Assembly (NCBI GenBank): GCA_015143295.1
Contig: CM026562.1
Span: 2,666,001 to 2,730,000 of the forward strand
DNA length: 64,000 nt
From: Tetracentron sinense
Taxonomy: Eukaryota; Streptophyta; Magnoliopsida; Trochodendrales; Trochodendraceae
Reading direction: 5' to 3'
Below, one piece after another: positions 11,706 to 24,400 of this stretch (its first letter is position 1; each line of letters opens with the position of its first letter). A program made the translations under genes and the position numbers. The notes under the pieces are model-generated. The model searched no databases. It saw only the letters and a list, made by a program, of their open reading frames with translations, and was not told the DNA's origin.

Positions 11706-14700
11706 TGTCACGACCCAAAATCCCACCAAGATCCTTTGTGGAACTTTGACTCTAGACACTGCATTATTATCCTGTCATCTCATCCTGAGGCATCTTATCT
11801 TAACAAGAGCATAAAAGACATACTAAAACATGAACCTAAAAATTCTTTAACTAATATATCATCAACTCTAAAATTCATAGCTAATTAAATCATAATTATA
11901 CGAATCATCCATCATGATTCCCAATCCATCAATGTAAACCTAAACATCATCATTATAAATTCTATTATGTGTCCCTTAAAATTCTTAAACTTAAATATCT
12001 ATACCTACTAGCTAGGAATTAAAACTAATCAATAGTGGGAAAGTGATCCAAGTGATCCTCCTTCTGACACTTTGGTTCCACGAGGTCACATTACGCTTCC
12101 TCATAGAACTCTTCTCTTTGGTCTTTCGCGTACTCTAAACCCGTCAATACAAAATATATCGGCTGAGCATATGTGGCTCAGTGAATATAAATTCCTAGCT
12201 AACAATATCATAAACATATTCATCATACTTAATTTATCATGGCATATTCTGTAACGCTCGAATTTCGCATGCAGTCAAATTGCCTCCACTGTTGTGTGGA
12301 GTTTATTACTTTTGTGGGGGACTAGCTGGCGGGTTGATGGCAACACAACCATTGGTCAGCTATCACACATACCATTGGCATGTGCGAACTCTAACCGCCT
12401 ATTTCATGGGTAGAGATCAGGTATAGGCAGGTGCATCATGCATCCGCCTCACAGACAGTGAGATTTCACTGCTGACATATTCCACACGGCATAGCTTAAC
12501 AAGGCATAGCATAACATAAATTAGAGTGTGGAAATCATGTAAGCATGTTTATCTTGTGTGCATATCATACTCGCGAGACCCTATTCTGTGAGCAAACAAC
12601 ATGCATTTAGTTTTATAACTTAAAATAACTCAACACTATATATGTGAAGAGGCTATGATATATTATTCATATTTCATATCGAGCAACCAATCAAAACACT
12701 TGCATGTGCGTAATATGATTATTGGAACAGTTTTATAAGTACACATACCCTTATGATCTTAGACTGATGACACTCATATCTTGTAAAAACTCAATCATGC
12801 ATTCATACATACTTACAACTTACTTGTGATCATGAGCTTATCGTACTTGTGTGCATATTTTACTTGTAGGAATATCTTAGACGATAAACCTCCGGTTAAA
12901 CTACACCCTAGATCACAAATCTAGTGTCATTGAAAACCCATCTTAGCTTTCCATACCACCTTGATAAATAATCTAAACAACAAGACCGTAAATTTAAGGC
13001 TTGCCTATCCAAGAATAAATCACATACCTTACATACATTATAAATCATGGTTATCAACCCATATATATCAAATCAAAACATATAACACATTAACATGTTA
13101 ATAAATTCCCAAAGCATATAAACAATATGTTCCTAATTCATTAAGTATTTATAGAACACATGGATAACACGTTCATAATCTGTAAAACATGTAAATAACT
13201 CATTCATAAATTATAGCGCATCTAATTTACCTCTTTTTGTTCACCAATTCATCATATGTAATTATTTACATCCCAATAATACAAGAATCATAGATATAAT
13301 AATTATTTACATCTCAAGAATACAAGAATCATAGATCTAATAATTATTTACATACTTAAGCATCTTCTTATTTAATAAAATCCATACATCTACTTACATA
13401 ACCCTTATCATTAATTTAAAATATCCTTACATGCTTAATAAAATTCATGCTCTTACTAATAAGTAATAACCTTACTCGTGCTATTATTTAATATAAGAGT
13501 TTATATTTTCTAGTATATTCAATTCCCCACATGAATCCATACTTGCATAATAATTTCATATTCTTACTTAAATAAATTTATCAACCCTTATAAACATCCC
13601 TACTTGCATAATAAATTAATGTTCTTATTAATAGCCTTACTCATGCTATTATTATAACTAGAAGGATATATCTACATATATACAAGAGGTTCTTGACTCA
13701 TATTCTTAATCTTAATCAATGATCATCCTATTGATGGCTTAGAGAAGTTTAGGATTATATCAAACCCTTAAACATGCTTATAACCTCATATTCTTATTCT
13801 TATTTGCATAGTCTTATTCTTAAAACAATGATCATGGTATTTTTAGTAAAGAACAATATATCAAACATTATCTTATTCTTACTTGCAAATCTTATTCTCT
13901 TTCTTGAAAAATCATGATTATGAGATCATTAGCTATGAAAAATATATCAAAACTATTCTTATCCTTAAAACATAATCTTATTCTTAAGGTAATGATTATG
14001 ACATTGATAACTAGGAAAATATATCAAACATTTCTACATCGTTTCCCTTCGATCAGAAGCTTGCGAATGTCTCTTTGTTCTTGATTCTCCAATGCTTTTC
14101 TTCTTCTCCAAATGAAAGCCCTTGCAAAACCTTAGGTTTCTATCTCTTTGGATCTCTAAAGCTCTTAGAATGGTTAGAAAACCCTAAACCCACAACTTAA
14201 TGACTATATATAGGGGTTTAGAGTCCTAAACTTTTAAAATTCTCGGAAAAATAGGGTTTTAGAAGGTTTTCCTTACGTAGCTACTGTTTTATGTTTTTGC
14301 GAAATTTTGCAATAGCGGTCAACCGGTTTGGAATTCCGGTCGACCGGTTTGGCCATTCCTCCTACAGCTCCACAACACGCAATACCATTTTTCTTTTCAG
14401 TACACTGCAAGCACATTCTTATTTTACTTGAAAACATTTAAATTAAATGACATTTACTTTAAGTTTTTTATTAAAATAAGAAACTAACCCCTATTTGGAT
14501 CCAATAAAAATATTAAAAAAAATCAAATTCCTAGTAAATCGAAATCTAATTTTCCGGTTTTAGACTAAAAATGAAAAATCCTACATGTTGTAAAAATTGC
14601 AATATCCAAATAAACCACTCTATACATAATAATAAAATCTCATAAAATCACATATGTTTATTTAATACACAAGCATTCATTTTTCAAAGGAAAATCATCT

Positions 14701-14880
14701 CAAAATTTGACAATTTAATTTTTTGCTAAAACCACACCCTTCCTACAATCCCTGCAATTCCTGTACTTAGTCATTTTAAAATCAACTTGACTCACCAAGG
14801 ACCAATGTATCACATGTATGACACAAAATATCGAGAAATAAAATACAAGTCTCTATAACTGCGGTTCTAGACAAGATTCT
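11706..14880. repeat. Probable transposon-derived AT-rich block, non-coding
   Basis: The block starts with TGTCACGACCCAAAATCCCACC, and a diverged copy of this start lies at 58303-58400. From there to about 14880 there is no credible ORF. 13200-14040 is a degenerate array of short phrases such as CTTATTCTTA, CATACTTGCATAAT and AATCATGATTATGA. Two copies of GGTC(A/G)ACCGGTTTGG lie at 14317-14353. I infer a dead large non-autonomous element, but I could not fix its borders. Confidence 0.4.
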
Positions 14881-14904
14881 CACTTGTGATAGCTTGGAAA
14901 AAAA

Positions 14905-15385
14905 TAGGGTGGATGATGGCTAATTCCTGCCTTTTGTTTTCGTGTGGAAGAATCTGTAGATCATTTGCTTTTACATTGCCCTGTTGCATATGAGATTGGG
15001 GATATTTTCTATCCTGACTTGGAACAAATTGGGTCACCCCTTCATCATTTCAGAACTTTTTATCTTGTTGGTCTAGGGTGAGTATGGATGGTGCACTGGA
15101 GGTGATCTAGGCTCTTTTGCCAGGGGTTATCGCAAGTACAATTTGGAAAGAGAAGACTTTGAGGACTCACACCCTAGTATGTGCTCAACTATTAGACATT
15201 TAATTTTACATTGGTGTTTGATCTGTCGAGGAAACATTGACTTGGGAGAGTAGCTTGAGTAAGACTCACTATTGTTTCTTTCTTTTTAGTGGGAGTTTAC
15301 TACTCAGTAAACTCTTCCGTATATATACTATTGTAATTTCCCTTCTATATATGCAATATGCTTGATTACCGATAAAAAAAGATTT
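14905..15385 (+). mobile_element. LINE 3' fragment (zf-RVT region and tail)
   Basis: An open stretch at about 14935-15080 reads VEESVDHLLLHCPVAYEIGD, the conserved zf-RVT region of plant LINEs with its H-L-L-L-H-C-P core. The segment ends with the LINE-like tail TTGATTACCGATAAAAAAAG at about 15362-15382. The other parts are missing or frameshifted. Confidence 0.7.
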
Positions 15386-15829
15386 AAATTTCAAAGAAGA
15401 ATTATTGAATATTGCTGGAAATTCTAAATGAGCTTTGATTATTCAATCAATATTCAAAATAAGACCAAAACTGAAATTTAAAACCTTGGACCTTGGTGTG
15501 GGTCCTTGACTCCTTGTAGACTTGTAGTTTGAGTTGCCTCTAGGTTGGTCATGTGGGACAGTCCTGCTTACCTCATTCTCATTGCCATGCCTGTGGCCAT
15601 ATGGATCATTAATTCGTACTGACAGTTGGAGCTGGAGCTGTATACTACTTGGGGTGCCTATTGAAATGTATCTGGCCATAAAGGAGAAGTTGGTTCCTTT
15701 TTGGAAGAAACCGGAGAGGGGGGAGGTCACTATATTTTAAGGTTTGCTTATTTCAATATCCCAGGCCAGATGTAGAATGGGAGCATCTTCAGGGAGAATG
15801 AAGGTTTCAATATTTGTGTATGCATGTAT

Positions 15830-15905
15830 GTATTAATTGTAGCTTGAATGAGGTTGCCGACTCGTTGGCCATTGAAGAACAATCTAGGCAATCTTTGTAA
15901 TTAAG
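15830..15905 (+). pseudogene. LINE RNase H C-terminal remnant
   Basis: In one frame the sequence reads LNEVADSLAIEEQSRQSL followed by a stop. This matches the last RNase H motif (N..AD.LA) at the end of plant LINE ORF2. Very short, so only moderately secure. Confidence 0.45.
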
Positions 15906-17677
15906 AAGCCATTAGTACCTTTTTTCTTATTTCTGCTGTAATCTACATGTTATTGAAGTACTAATACTAATAATAAGTTAAATGTTTTTATGTAAAAACA
16001 ACTTGTTACTCAGTTTTTTCCCTCTTTTAACAGATGCATGATGATTGACATTAATCTTTTTGGGTAAAAAGAAATCATGTACAGAGTGGTTATTTTCTGT
16101 TTTGCTTCTTTTTTTTATTTTTCACTGATTGTTGCTATTTTTTTTATTTCTTTTTAATTACATAATGTCAAGTTACGACCCAATCTTGGCTAGTGCTTTT
16201 CCTCCATTAAAGTTCCACTTTGTATTTCATTACAATGCAGGTAAGGGTCTGACTTTTTCCGATGATTTATTTTAAGATAAATTGTTTATTTCAGTTGACT
16301 TATTTGTATTTCTTCTCTTATGTTATTCTCTCTCCCTCTCTGACCGCCTTTTGTGTTTTTTCTTCAGTATATTGTCTTTAACCTTTTTTTGGTAGGTTAT
16401 TGCCTGTGATTCTTTATAATATAGGTATGCATTGCAAAAAAAAAAAAAATTTGAGGGGGGGGGAGATAATTTTACTCCCTCTCTGTTTCGTCTTTCAAAT
16501 TTTCACCCTCCATGAGTATAAAGGAGAAAAGATGAAACAACCTAGCTTTAGTATCATTTTGTTTGTATATTAGGTTGACACAAACCAACATAATGTATAT
16601 TCTTAAATCGTAGTTGTCTCTAAATAGTTGCATGTAATTTTTTGAAACATTTTCTTTTCCAATTTCCTGTGATTCTTTGACACTCCCTTCACTTTGGCCT
16701 CCCCTTTCTTTTTCTCCTAAAAGAAGGCACATGGTGCCTATGTCCAGATCCTTAAATGGAAGTGACGGAGGTGCCACGGCTTGCAAGAAATGTGAGAAGG
16801 AAACAAGATTTTGGATTGCTGTCTCAGGGGTGATGACTTAGTGCCGAAGCAGTTGAGCTCACAGTTTATTAGCTGGATCTATTACCAGAGATTGGTTAAA
16901 GGACAACCCTTCATCTATTTTATTCTGTTTCCAGCTATCCCAACTACAGAGGCGATTGTATCTACTCTACAGACTATTTGGAGGTGTCCTTAAGAATGCT
17001 TTGATATGGGTATTTACCCAAAACTCCGCCCTGATACTCTTAACGATATAGGCACGCTCACGGATAGAGTCTGCCTGGTAGAGAGTCTGCCTGAGTAGTG
17101 CGGGCCCAGGTGACGCCTATTGTAGTGTAGCACCTTGGTTCAGCCTTCTTGCCAAGTTTTGCTTCAGATCTCTGAGATTTGGTTCGTTATCGTCTACTAC
17201 TAATCTTCTTCTCCTGGTACTCGCTTTGCTTATTTAGCTGAGGTCACTTTATATTGTTCAAAATATGATGGATGACATAATTTAGTTTATACTACGAGCA
17301 ATAGGTAGTCTTTGTTTGCCACGCTAATTTATTAAATTTCAAAGGTGCATATGGCACTTCTGTAATTACTTAAAACAGAGATGACATTTTGATAAAATCA
17401 ATTAAAAACAATATTTTCAAGAATGTCCTTATATCTTTTATCTATTACCAAGGATATCCATCATTTTGGCCTGCCTGAACTTTAAGAGAGTTCACGCATT
17501 GCGTGACTCCTATCATTACCCTTATACATATATGTATAGGAGCTCAAGCAAACCTCATTGAATCTGTTAGTTCCGAGAATGAACTAAGCCATTGTAAAGA
17601 GTAGATGTCAGAACTCGTACAGGGATATCACTGAATGTTACACAGATATTTCCTTTGAACTTGTAAATGTTGGCACA
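15906..17677. other. Intergenic DNA without a recognised gene
   Basis: Homopolymer and pyrimidine-rich tracts occur at 16100-16160, 16320-16400 and 16437-16470. The ORFs starting at 16811 (60 codons) and ending at 16472 (minus, 104 codons) show no domain and no codon pattern like the true genes. Confidence 0.4.
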
Positions 17678-17857
17678 TACCCTGTCTGTTGCGTGAGTGG
17701 TAGGGGTGTGGCCTTCCATGGAGGAGGAGGTCTAGGTATCTAATCCCACCCAGGTATGAGTTGCAAGAGCTCCACTGCCCAAGCTAACTCCTAACCGTCT
17801 GACTCTACTAATGTAGGTAAATGATATCTCTCATAAAATATATATATATATATATAA
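17678..17857 (+). mobile_element. SINE copy 3 with perfect 20-bp target-site duplication
   Basis: The insert is flanked by AACTTGTAAATGTTGGCACA at 17658-17677 and again at 17858-17877. Inside, GTGAGTGGTAGGGGTGTGGCC, GGTATCTAATCCC (B-box-like), GTATGAGTTGCAAGAGC and TGTAGGTAAATGATATC follow the order of the other SINE copies; the tail is an A/T-rich (AT)n stretch. The intact duplication gives the true borders of this family: about 180 bp. Confidence 0.85.
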
Positions 17858-17877
17858 AACTTGTAAATGTTGGCACA

Positions 17878-18430
17878 GGAATCTTCAGGAGACTGATTGC
17901 TAGATTTCTGAAGATCACTTAAATTCCTGAAAGAGTTTTTTTTTTTTGGTGAGTTGTGAGCCTGCAACCCACCACACCACCACACCAGTTAAGTTTGGGT
18001 AATTTGCCGTTATTGCATGCAATATTTTGGTTGGAAATGAGTAGGACTATCAGTCCCATTCTTGATCGTAGACCATTCAAGTAACATAAGGCACATTAGC
18101 TTGGATGGTGTTGTGTGTCAGTTTGGATCAGGTTAGGTTACCATCTGAATGTGCTGAGTCGAGCCTACTTCACATATTCAAAATGCAAAAGAAAGTTCTC
18201 ACAAGGTAGATCTGAGGTCTATCATTCTCGATTGATCTTCAGTCATACAAGATACTGGTCCACCTCTTTGGGTTGGCATATTCCTAAGGAAGGTGAATGC
18301 ATTGAGATCCTGTACAATAACCCCAACCCACCCCAGAAAAGGAATAAAAAATGATTATTTTCAGCTTGTCACACTTTCATTGACGTAGTTTTCGTGTGAT
18401 TTCTCCTTTTTTTTTTTTTTCGCTCCATTG
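17878..18430. other. Intergenic DNA between SINE and glycosylase gene 3' end
   Basis: This region includes the 3' UTR and terminator side of the minus-strand glycosylase gene. The ORF at 18115-18354 has no recognisable domain. A poly-T run lies at 18407-18420. Confidence 0.35.
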
Positions 18431-21400
18431 TTATACATACAGTCCATTAATAACTGAAGTTTCAGAAGAGTCTGGCATGAGTGTCTTTTTAGGAGCACTT
18501 ATCCAAGGGCAACCAGCCACGGCAAACCTCCACAATGCACTGACATGCTCAGGTGAGGCATATTCAATGCCAACACGTGGACCAATCAGTATCTTCTCTG
18601 GCTCTGGTCCGTCTAGGATTTCTAAACCACCTGGCCGTACCCATTTACTTATATCAGAACTGCAGCTGAAAATCCAACCAATTTCAGAATCCGAAGGCAA
18701 GGGAAGCTTACCAGGAGTGAAAAGGGGATGGTTTGACCATTCTGTTGAAATTCCCAGCGCTTGACCAACCTAGTAAGGGAATTGAGAAAAAAAAATTAAA
18801 GTTGGGAAAAAAAACTCACTAACCCCAGAAACTTAGGCATACAAATCAAGAAAAAAAAAATTCCGTTTCTTTTCAGGGTCATGACCGGTATTTTGTGGGA
18901 CTTCAGTCCAGAACAAGTTCATCAGAAAGTCCTCTTGATAGTTGCTTTTATGAAATTTTTGTTTCTAGTCAATATATAAGCAGGCAATCATGCAATCGCA
19001 TGTCATGAAGAAGACTTCATATATATGAAAGTAAAGAAATAGACAATGCTGTTTTTCGATTTTCACAAATTCAAGCCTCAGATTAGGCACTTATAAACCA
19101 GTACTGCAAGTTACAGCTGTGAGATTGCGGGTTCAGCCCCAGTTTACTTACTAAAAGAAGGGTTAATTGCATACTTGTAGGCACTTATAAAATAAAATAT
19201 CAGGACATTTCTACCTTGCATTTTATTGATACACAGGCTAATAGCAGTTTTTTAAGAGAAAGATGAGGAAAAAACAACAGAGCAGTCTGATCACAACAGT
19301 TCTAAACATTATATGAGGAGCTACTTAAAAATGTGAAACAATTAGTATGAAGACCAATTATTTAATTGGATAATTAAGAGACTAACTCACCATTTTTTAA
19401 ATAATAAAAATAAGAACCCCTTGCACATAAAGTAAATGAAACAAAATACTAGGAAACTACATACAATAAGTGAATGGAGTCTTCAGTATCCGGAAATAAG
19501 CTGTAATACAAGTGTCTCATTGAGACTGAGCTTTCTGAGTATTAACCATAACTATCCTCGATAAAAATTGCACCTTGAAGTTGGACAATCTTCAAAATCA
19601 AATAAACAGTTTCCAACCATACTTAGCGGCAACCATATGTCACATGAAGAATTCTGTGACTTCCTTAAACTTGCATACGCAGACCACTAATGATGGTACC
19701 GGGATCCAATCCTCACCATCCTCAATTGATAATCACTAGCAATTTTTAGCTCAGCTGGAAACTATCATCTTCAGTTGATATAAGAAAATGAATCACATTT
19801 TTTTTAATGTTTCTACCAAGGGCTCACAACACCAGGGATGGTCAACTGATAAAAGTACACCAAGGAACAACCAACATGTCTCAAAATTTCATAAAGCGGA
19901 ATGTTTATTGTGTCATACAGATAGGTTTTTAATAAAATAAAAAATGTGTTGTACAGATCATGACATGGAAAAACTTGGTGCAATGTTATAACCTAATGCT
20001 GCATTTGTTTTATTGGAGTTTGGATTCAACTTACTAAAAGAAAAAGATGGAATACATGGGAGAATATATTGTAAACCTGGTTATTACAAGTCACTGGAGT
20101 CTTGTGTCATGGTAATTTTATAATTCTGTTAACCTTAGTATTAGGTGTTAATTTTTTCAATATGTTCTAAACTTATTATTTCCTTGATTTTTTAAATTGC
20201 AGTCCATATCTATAGGTTAAAGAGTCAATTTTGTTATCTATAGAAATAGATTTTGATGAATGTATAAATCAAAATAGTTAAATTCGGCAACGAGATTTTA
20301 CATCAAACTTCGGAGTATTGTGTAAATTCCTGCAGATTTGAGATCCAATTATGTTAGACTATTAGTTCTATCATGTTCCTAAATTTAAAAGGCATATAGT
20401 AAATGTAATTATAAATGCATTTGATATTCTCTTATTAAAAAGCAGTATCACTCACTCACCTAGACAACGCCTAGGCCACCGCTTCACCTAGCGGGACCCC
20501 TATCGCCTAGATCATGATCTAGGCGGTACTCACTATATCTTATATAATATAAACAGGAAAATAAATTTTCGTTGCCTATTGTGAGATAGCGACCTTTTTT
20601 TTTTTCGAAAAAATGTTTTTGAAGAGAAAGAACTTTGAGTCGCCACCAATCATCGAGTTATGGTGTGATTGGTCACCGAAATTCATTTTAAAATAAAATC
20701 AATGCGAAACCATAATGAGATCCCGGGAAAGGAGGTTCTATTGTGATTTGGGGAAGGTGTTAGGCACCCCAAATCACCCGTCCAAAGACGGTAACCTATG
20801 ATTTCAAAATTCCCTTAAAAATCTTTAATAAATCGGCTTAAAGAAAATGATTAATAAAATTCTAATTTCTGAAAAATTATAACGACTCTAATCTAGAAAG
20901 GTTAGACATCGTTAGAACACATGAAATGATGATGAAAAAATTGTTTAAAAATCGGCATTATAACGACTCTAATCTAGAAAGATTAGACATCGTTATATTG
21001 CATAAAATGATGATAAAAATCTATCCAAGAATCGGCATTATAACGACTCTAATCTAGAAAGATTAGACATCGTTATATTGTCTAAAATGATGATAAAAAT
21101 CTATCTAAAAATTGGCATTATAACGACTCTAATCTAGAAAGATTAGACATCGTTATATTGCATAAAATGATGATAAAAAGGAAATAAAGTGATTTTTTGA
21201 AAACAAACATGTGTCTAACAATGAATGGAATACCCCTCTTTTCCTTACTATTCACAAAGAGCCCCAATTCGGCGAAACGCGTCGTAGGGGGGTCCTTAAT
21301 GAACATTTTAAGGAGAAGAGGAGCACTTCATTACAATGCTCGAGCAATAATGAGAACGAAAATGTGGGTTTATGGATATCTCATATCTCACAAGGAGCCC

Positions 21401-24400
21401 CAATTCAGCGAAACGCGTCTTAGGGGGTCCTTAATGAGCATTAGAGCAAAGAGGGGGGAGAATTTTAACGACTTGGCCCATACATCATTTCTTTTTTTTT
21501 TTAAAAAGGAAATAAAAAAAGGGTTCTAAAAAAAAGACCTAAGGGTTCCTACCCCTCTTCCTTCCATTTGAAGCCCCCTAATCGGCGAAATGCGTCATAG
21601 GAGGGTCCAAACTACTTGAAGAAAAGGGGGGGTAGGTCTTAAAGATTACCTAAGGCTCACATCATATAAAAAAATAAAAGTGAGGGTAAAGAAGAGAAGT
21701 AGTACAAAGGAAATGAGATGAGGTAGGGTGTTGGCCTACCTATATGGGTTGGAGACCCACTTGAAATTAAATCTTCAAGCTTTTCCCAAATGCTCCAAGC
21801 TCTCCTTCTTTCTCATTCTTTCTCCTCTCCAAGGCTTTCCTCTTCTAACTCTCTTGGGACTTAGGGAATTTTGGGAATTTTGGGGCAAAGGGACAAGGAT
21901 AAAAGAAATTTTTTTTTCAAGACTTAGAATGCCTTGCAAAGCATGGCTTTCTTAGTCTCTTTTTTGCAGAGTTTTGGCTAGCAAGAGTGTGGTCTCAAAT
22001 GGGGTAGAGGGGTGAGGTATTTATAGGGGAGAGGTTGAGGGGAAAAACTCATCCATTTCCAATGTGGGACTAAACACTTTTAGGGACATAAAATTCATTT
22101 TTTTAATTGTTTGGACGAAATCTCTGGGAAGTCAAAAATATTGAGGGTATTTTGGTCCAAAATGGGTTAATATACCATAAGAGTTGATGGACAAAAAATT
22201 GAGTATTAGTCTGGTCGTTTTTGTCAAAAACGATAGGGAGAAAATAGGCCAAAATGGTCCAGTCGTTTTTGGTAAAAATGACCAAAAAATCCCCTTTTGT
22301 AACGGAAAAGATTCCCTCGCACATGGGTAGTTACGGGTCAAGCTCGGGTCGTTTTTAATATAAACGACTTCACAAAGTAAGCATAAAAAATCAGGTCGTT
22401 TTTATCAAAAACGACCAATTTTTCAAAGCCAAAAAAGGAGGGTCGTTTTTGTAATAAACGACCATAGCTTTTCAGCCCAAAAGGCTTTAGTCGTTTATGA
22501 CATAAACGACCAAAGCATTGCTTTCTTTTTTTCTTCCCTTCTTTGACTTTTTGCTTTTTTTTTTGCTTTTTAGTTTTTGTTTGCTTTTTGCTTTTGGGTT
22601 TTGGGGGTCCCACATGAAATGAGGTGAGGGTAGGCTATGGGGTATGCTAAGGTGTGACAAGAGTGCTTGGGAAAGCCTTGGAGAAGTGGAGTTAAAGAAG
22701 AAGAAAAACTCCCGGGTAAAACAGGGTGTCTACACCTATCCTAGGGAACCCCCTATCGCCTGGACACTTTGATTACACTCCCTGAAATTCATAGATTCCA
22801 CCCAGATAAAAGAAAGGAGTGGAGACAAGGGAACATCAGCAATTAGCACTTGTTAGTTATTGCAAACTTGTTAGATTCAACACTCAAACATGACACAAAA
22901 GAAAATGACCAAAGAATTGAAACTGACCTTCCCTGGCCCAGTAAGGAGGACAGGCTTCTCAGTATTCTGACCACGGCGTTGCTGAATTGTCTCCAACCCT
23001 ATAGTTTTTTCATAATAAAATAAAATCAGAAGAAATACCATTTTAGAAGTAGTAAGTTATGCTTTATTTTCATTGCAAAAAGAATGTAGCATATCCAAAA
23101 TAGGGAGTGTAATGCAAGTTTTCCATAACTCGAAATTAACAGTCTCTATGTAACAAGGGCACTCCATTGTCCATTTTTCTAAAAACTTCTCTCTTCAACA
23201 CCCTTGTCGAACATTCATCAACATGGGTACAAGGCGAAAATCATAAGGTTAAGTTCCTTTCTTTATCCAGGTAGTAATTACATACCATATATGTAGATAT
23301 TATGTACTTATGTCAGAGATGTTTCATTTGGGTTTCTTTCATTTGTACCCCAGATATCTAAGAGTTTATCTTTCAGTAACTGTATGGACTTATCAGAACA
23401 TCGGATTTTGCCAGGGTATTGTGTCTGACAGCTCGAGTACATATCCAAGTTACAGATAACAAATTCACAAACTATGCTAATATTCCATGCACAACATGTA
23501 GTTGGAGATTATAAGATAACATGATCTAAGAAATTTGCGAGATTGCAGGAATAAACATGAGATATTACCTCTGATGGGAGCACAAGAACGTATTAAAACC
23601 GCGGCGCCAACCCCTTCCTTGTCTGCTACAACATTAAGCATTGTATGGAGACCATAGCAAAGATAAACATAGGCATGCCCACCTGGTCCAAACTAATCCA
23701 AACAACTAATTCATATAATCAGCAGTCGCGTAAGCAAATACAATAATTCAAAGATTAGCCCCCAAGCCATACTACCAATGCGTCGCAATGGATTCAAAGT
23801 TCAATATGATATAGGTAGTGTTTGGATACACTTCTGAATTGACTTTTAGTGACCTTTTGGCTCTAGAAGAGTCGAAAGCCGGTTAAAATGTCGTTTGGTT
23901 CGGCAATTAAAAAGAGTAACTTCCCCACCAGTCAAAAGTGATAAAAAGTCATAATATTAAGGTGCCCCCAACTAACTTTTGTGGGAACTGGGAAGTCTCA
24001 ATTTTATTTTATTTTTTCTTAACAGTTATTCTAAAAAAGTTCTTCCCTTCTCAGAGAAGTTAATCCAAACAAGCCCTTAAGAACATGAAAAGGAAAGTTA
24101 GCTTACAACAGGGGCTGTTCTTGCTGTAATGCCGAAGCGGCCGTGACAAGCTGTATCATTTGGTCTATAAGCTTCTACCTGTCGAGTGTCAATGATCATT
24201 CATTTTAATCTACAATTCAGAAGAAAGAAAAAAAAAACCATTTTTTTTACTTTAACCCAAGTGGGATTTTGATCGAGAAGAAGGGAATAGAATTATATAT
24301 TACCTCTGTAATCTGAAGAACAACTTCGTCTCTCCTGAGGAACTTGCCGAGGAGACGAGGGGCGAGAACGAGAGCATCGACTTGAAAGAAATCAGGACCC

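Larger units (their letters stand above)
20580..22734 (-). mobile_element. Solo LTR, 2155 bp, 5-bp target duplication CCTAT
   Basis: The unit starts TGTGAGATAGCGAC and ends GTGTCTACA (TG...CA, with TGT/ACA ends) and is flanked by CCTAT at 20575-20579 and 22735-22739. It has no protein domains, PBS or polypurine tract, so it is a single LTR left by recombination. On the minus strand, CCTATAAATA (22018-22027) is a good TATA box, so I orient the LTR minus, the same as the surrounding gene. Inside are four ~80-bp tandem repeats (20880-21180), three copies of a CCCCAATTCGGCGAAACGCG-like block (about 21258, 21393, 21568) and six palindromes (22213-22510). Confidence 0.85.

Noticed and set aside
18396..18764. 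122-codon plus ORF opposite the last glycosylase exon
   Set aside because: Antisense shadow: the minus strand encodes the conserved AAG C-terminus with matching splice site.
19112..19145. Possible tRNA gene (GGGTTCAGCCCC)
   Set aside because: Only a B-box-like segment is present; no acceptor stem, anticodon arm or A box can be formed in the 80-bp insert, and it is bordered by a target duplication.
20880..21180. CRISPR-like array of regular repeats
   Set aside because: Units are contiguous tandem repeats without unique spacers and lie in a plant LTR; a CRISPR array is not expected in a nuclear plant genome.
21118..21529. Short ORFs in the solo LTR
   Set aside because: They read through LTR repeats in different frames, have no gag or pol motif and are not conserved between the internal repeat copies.
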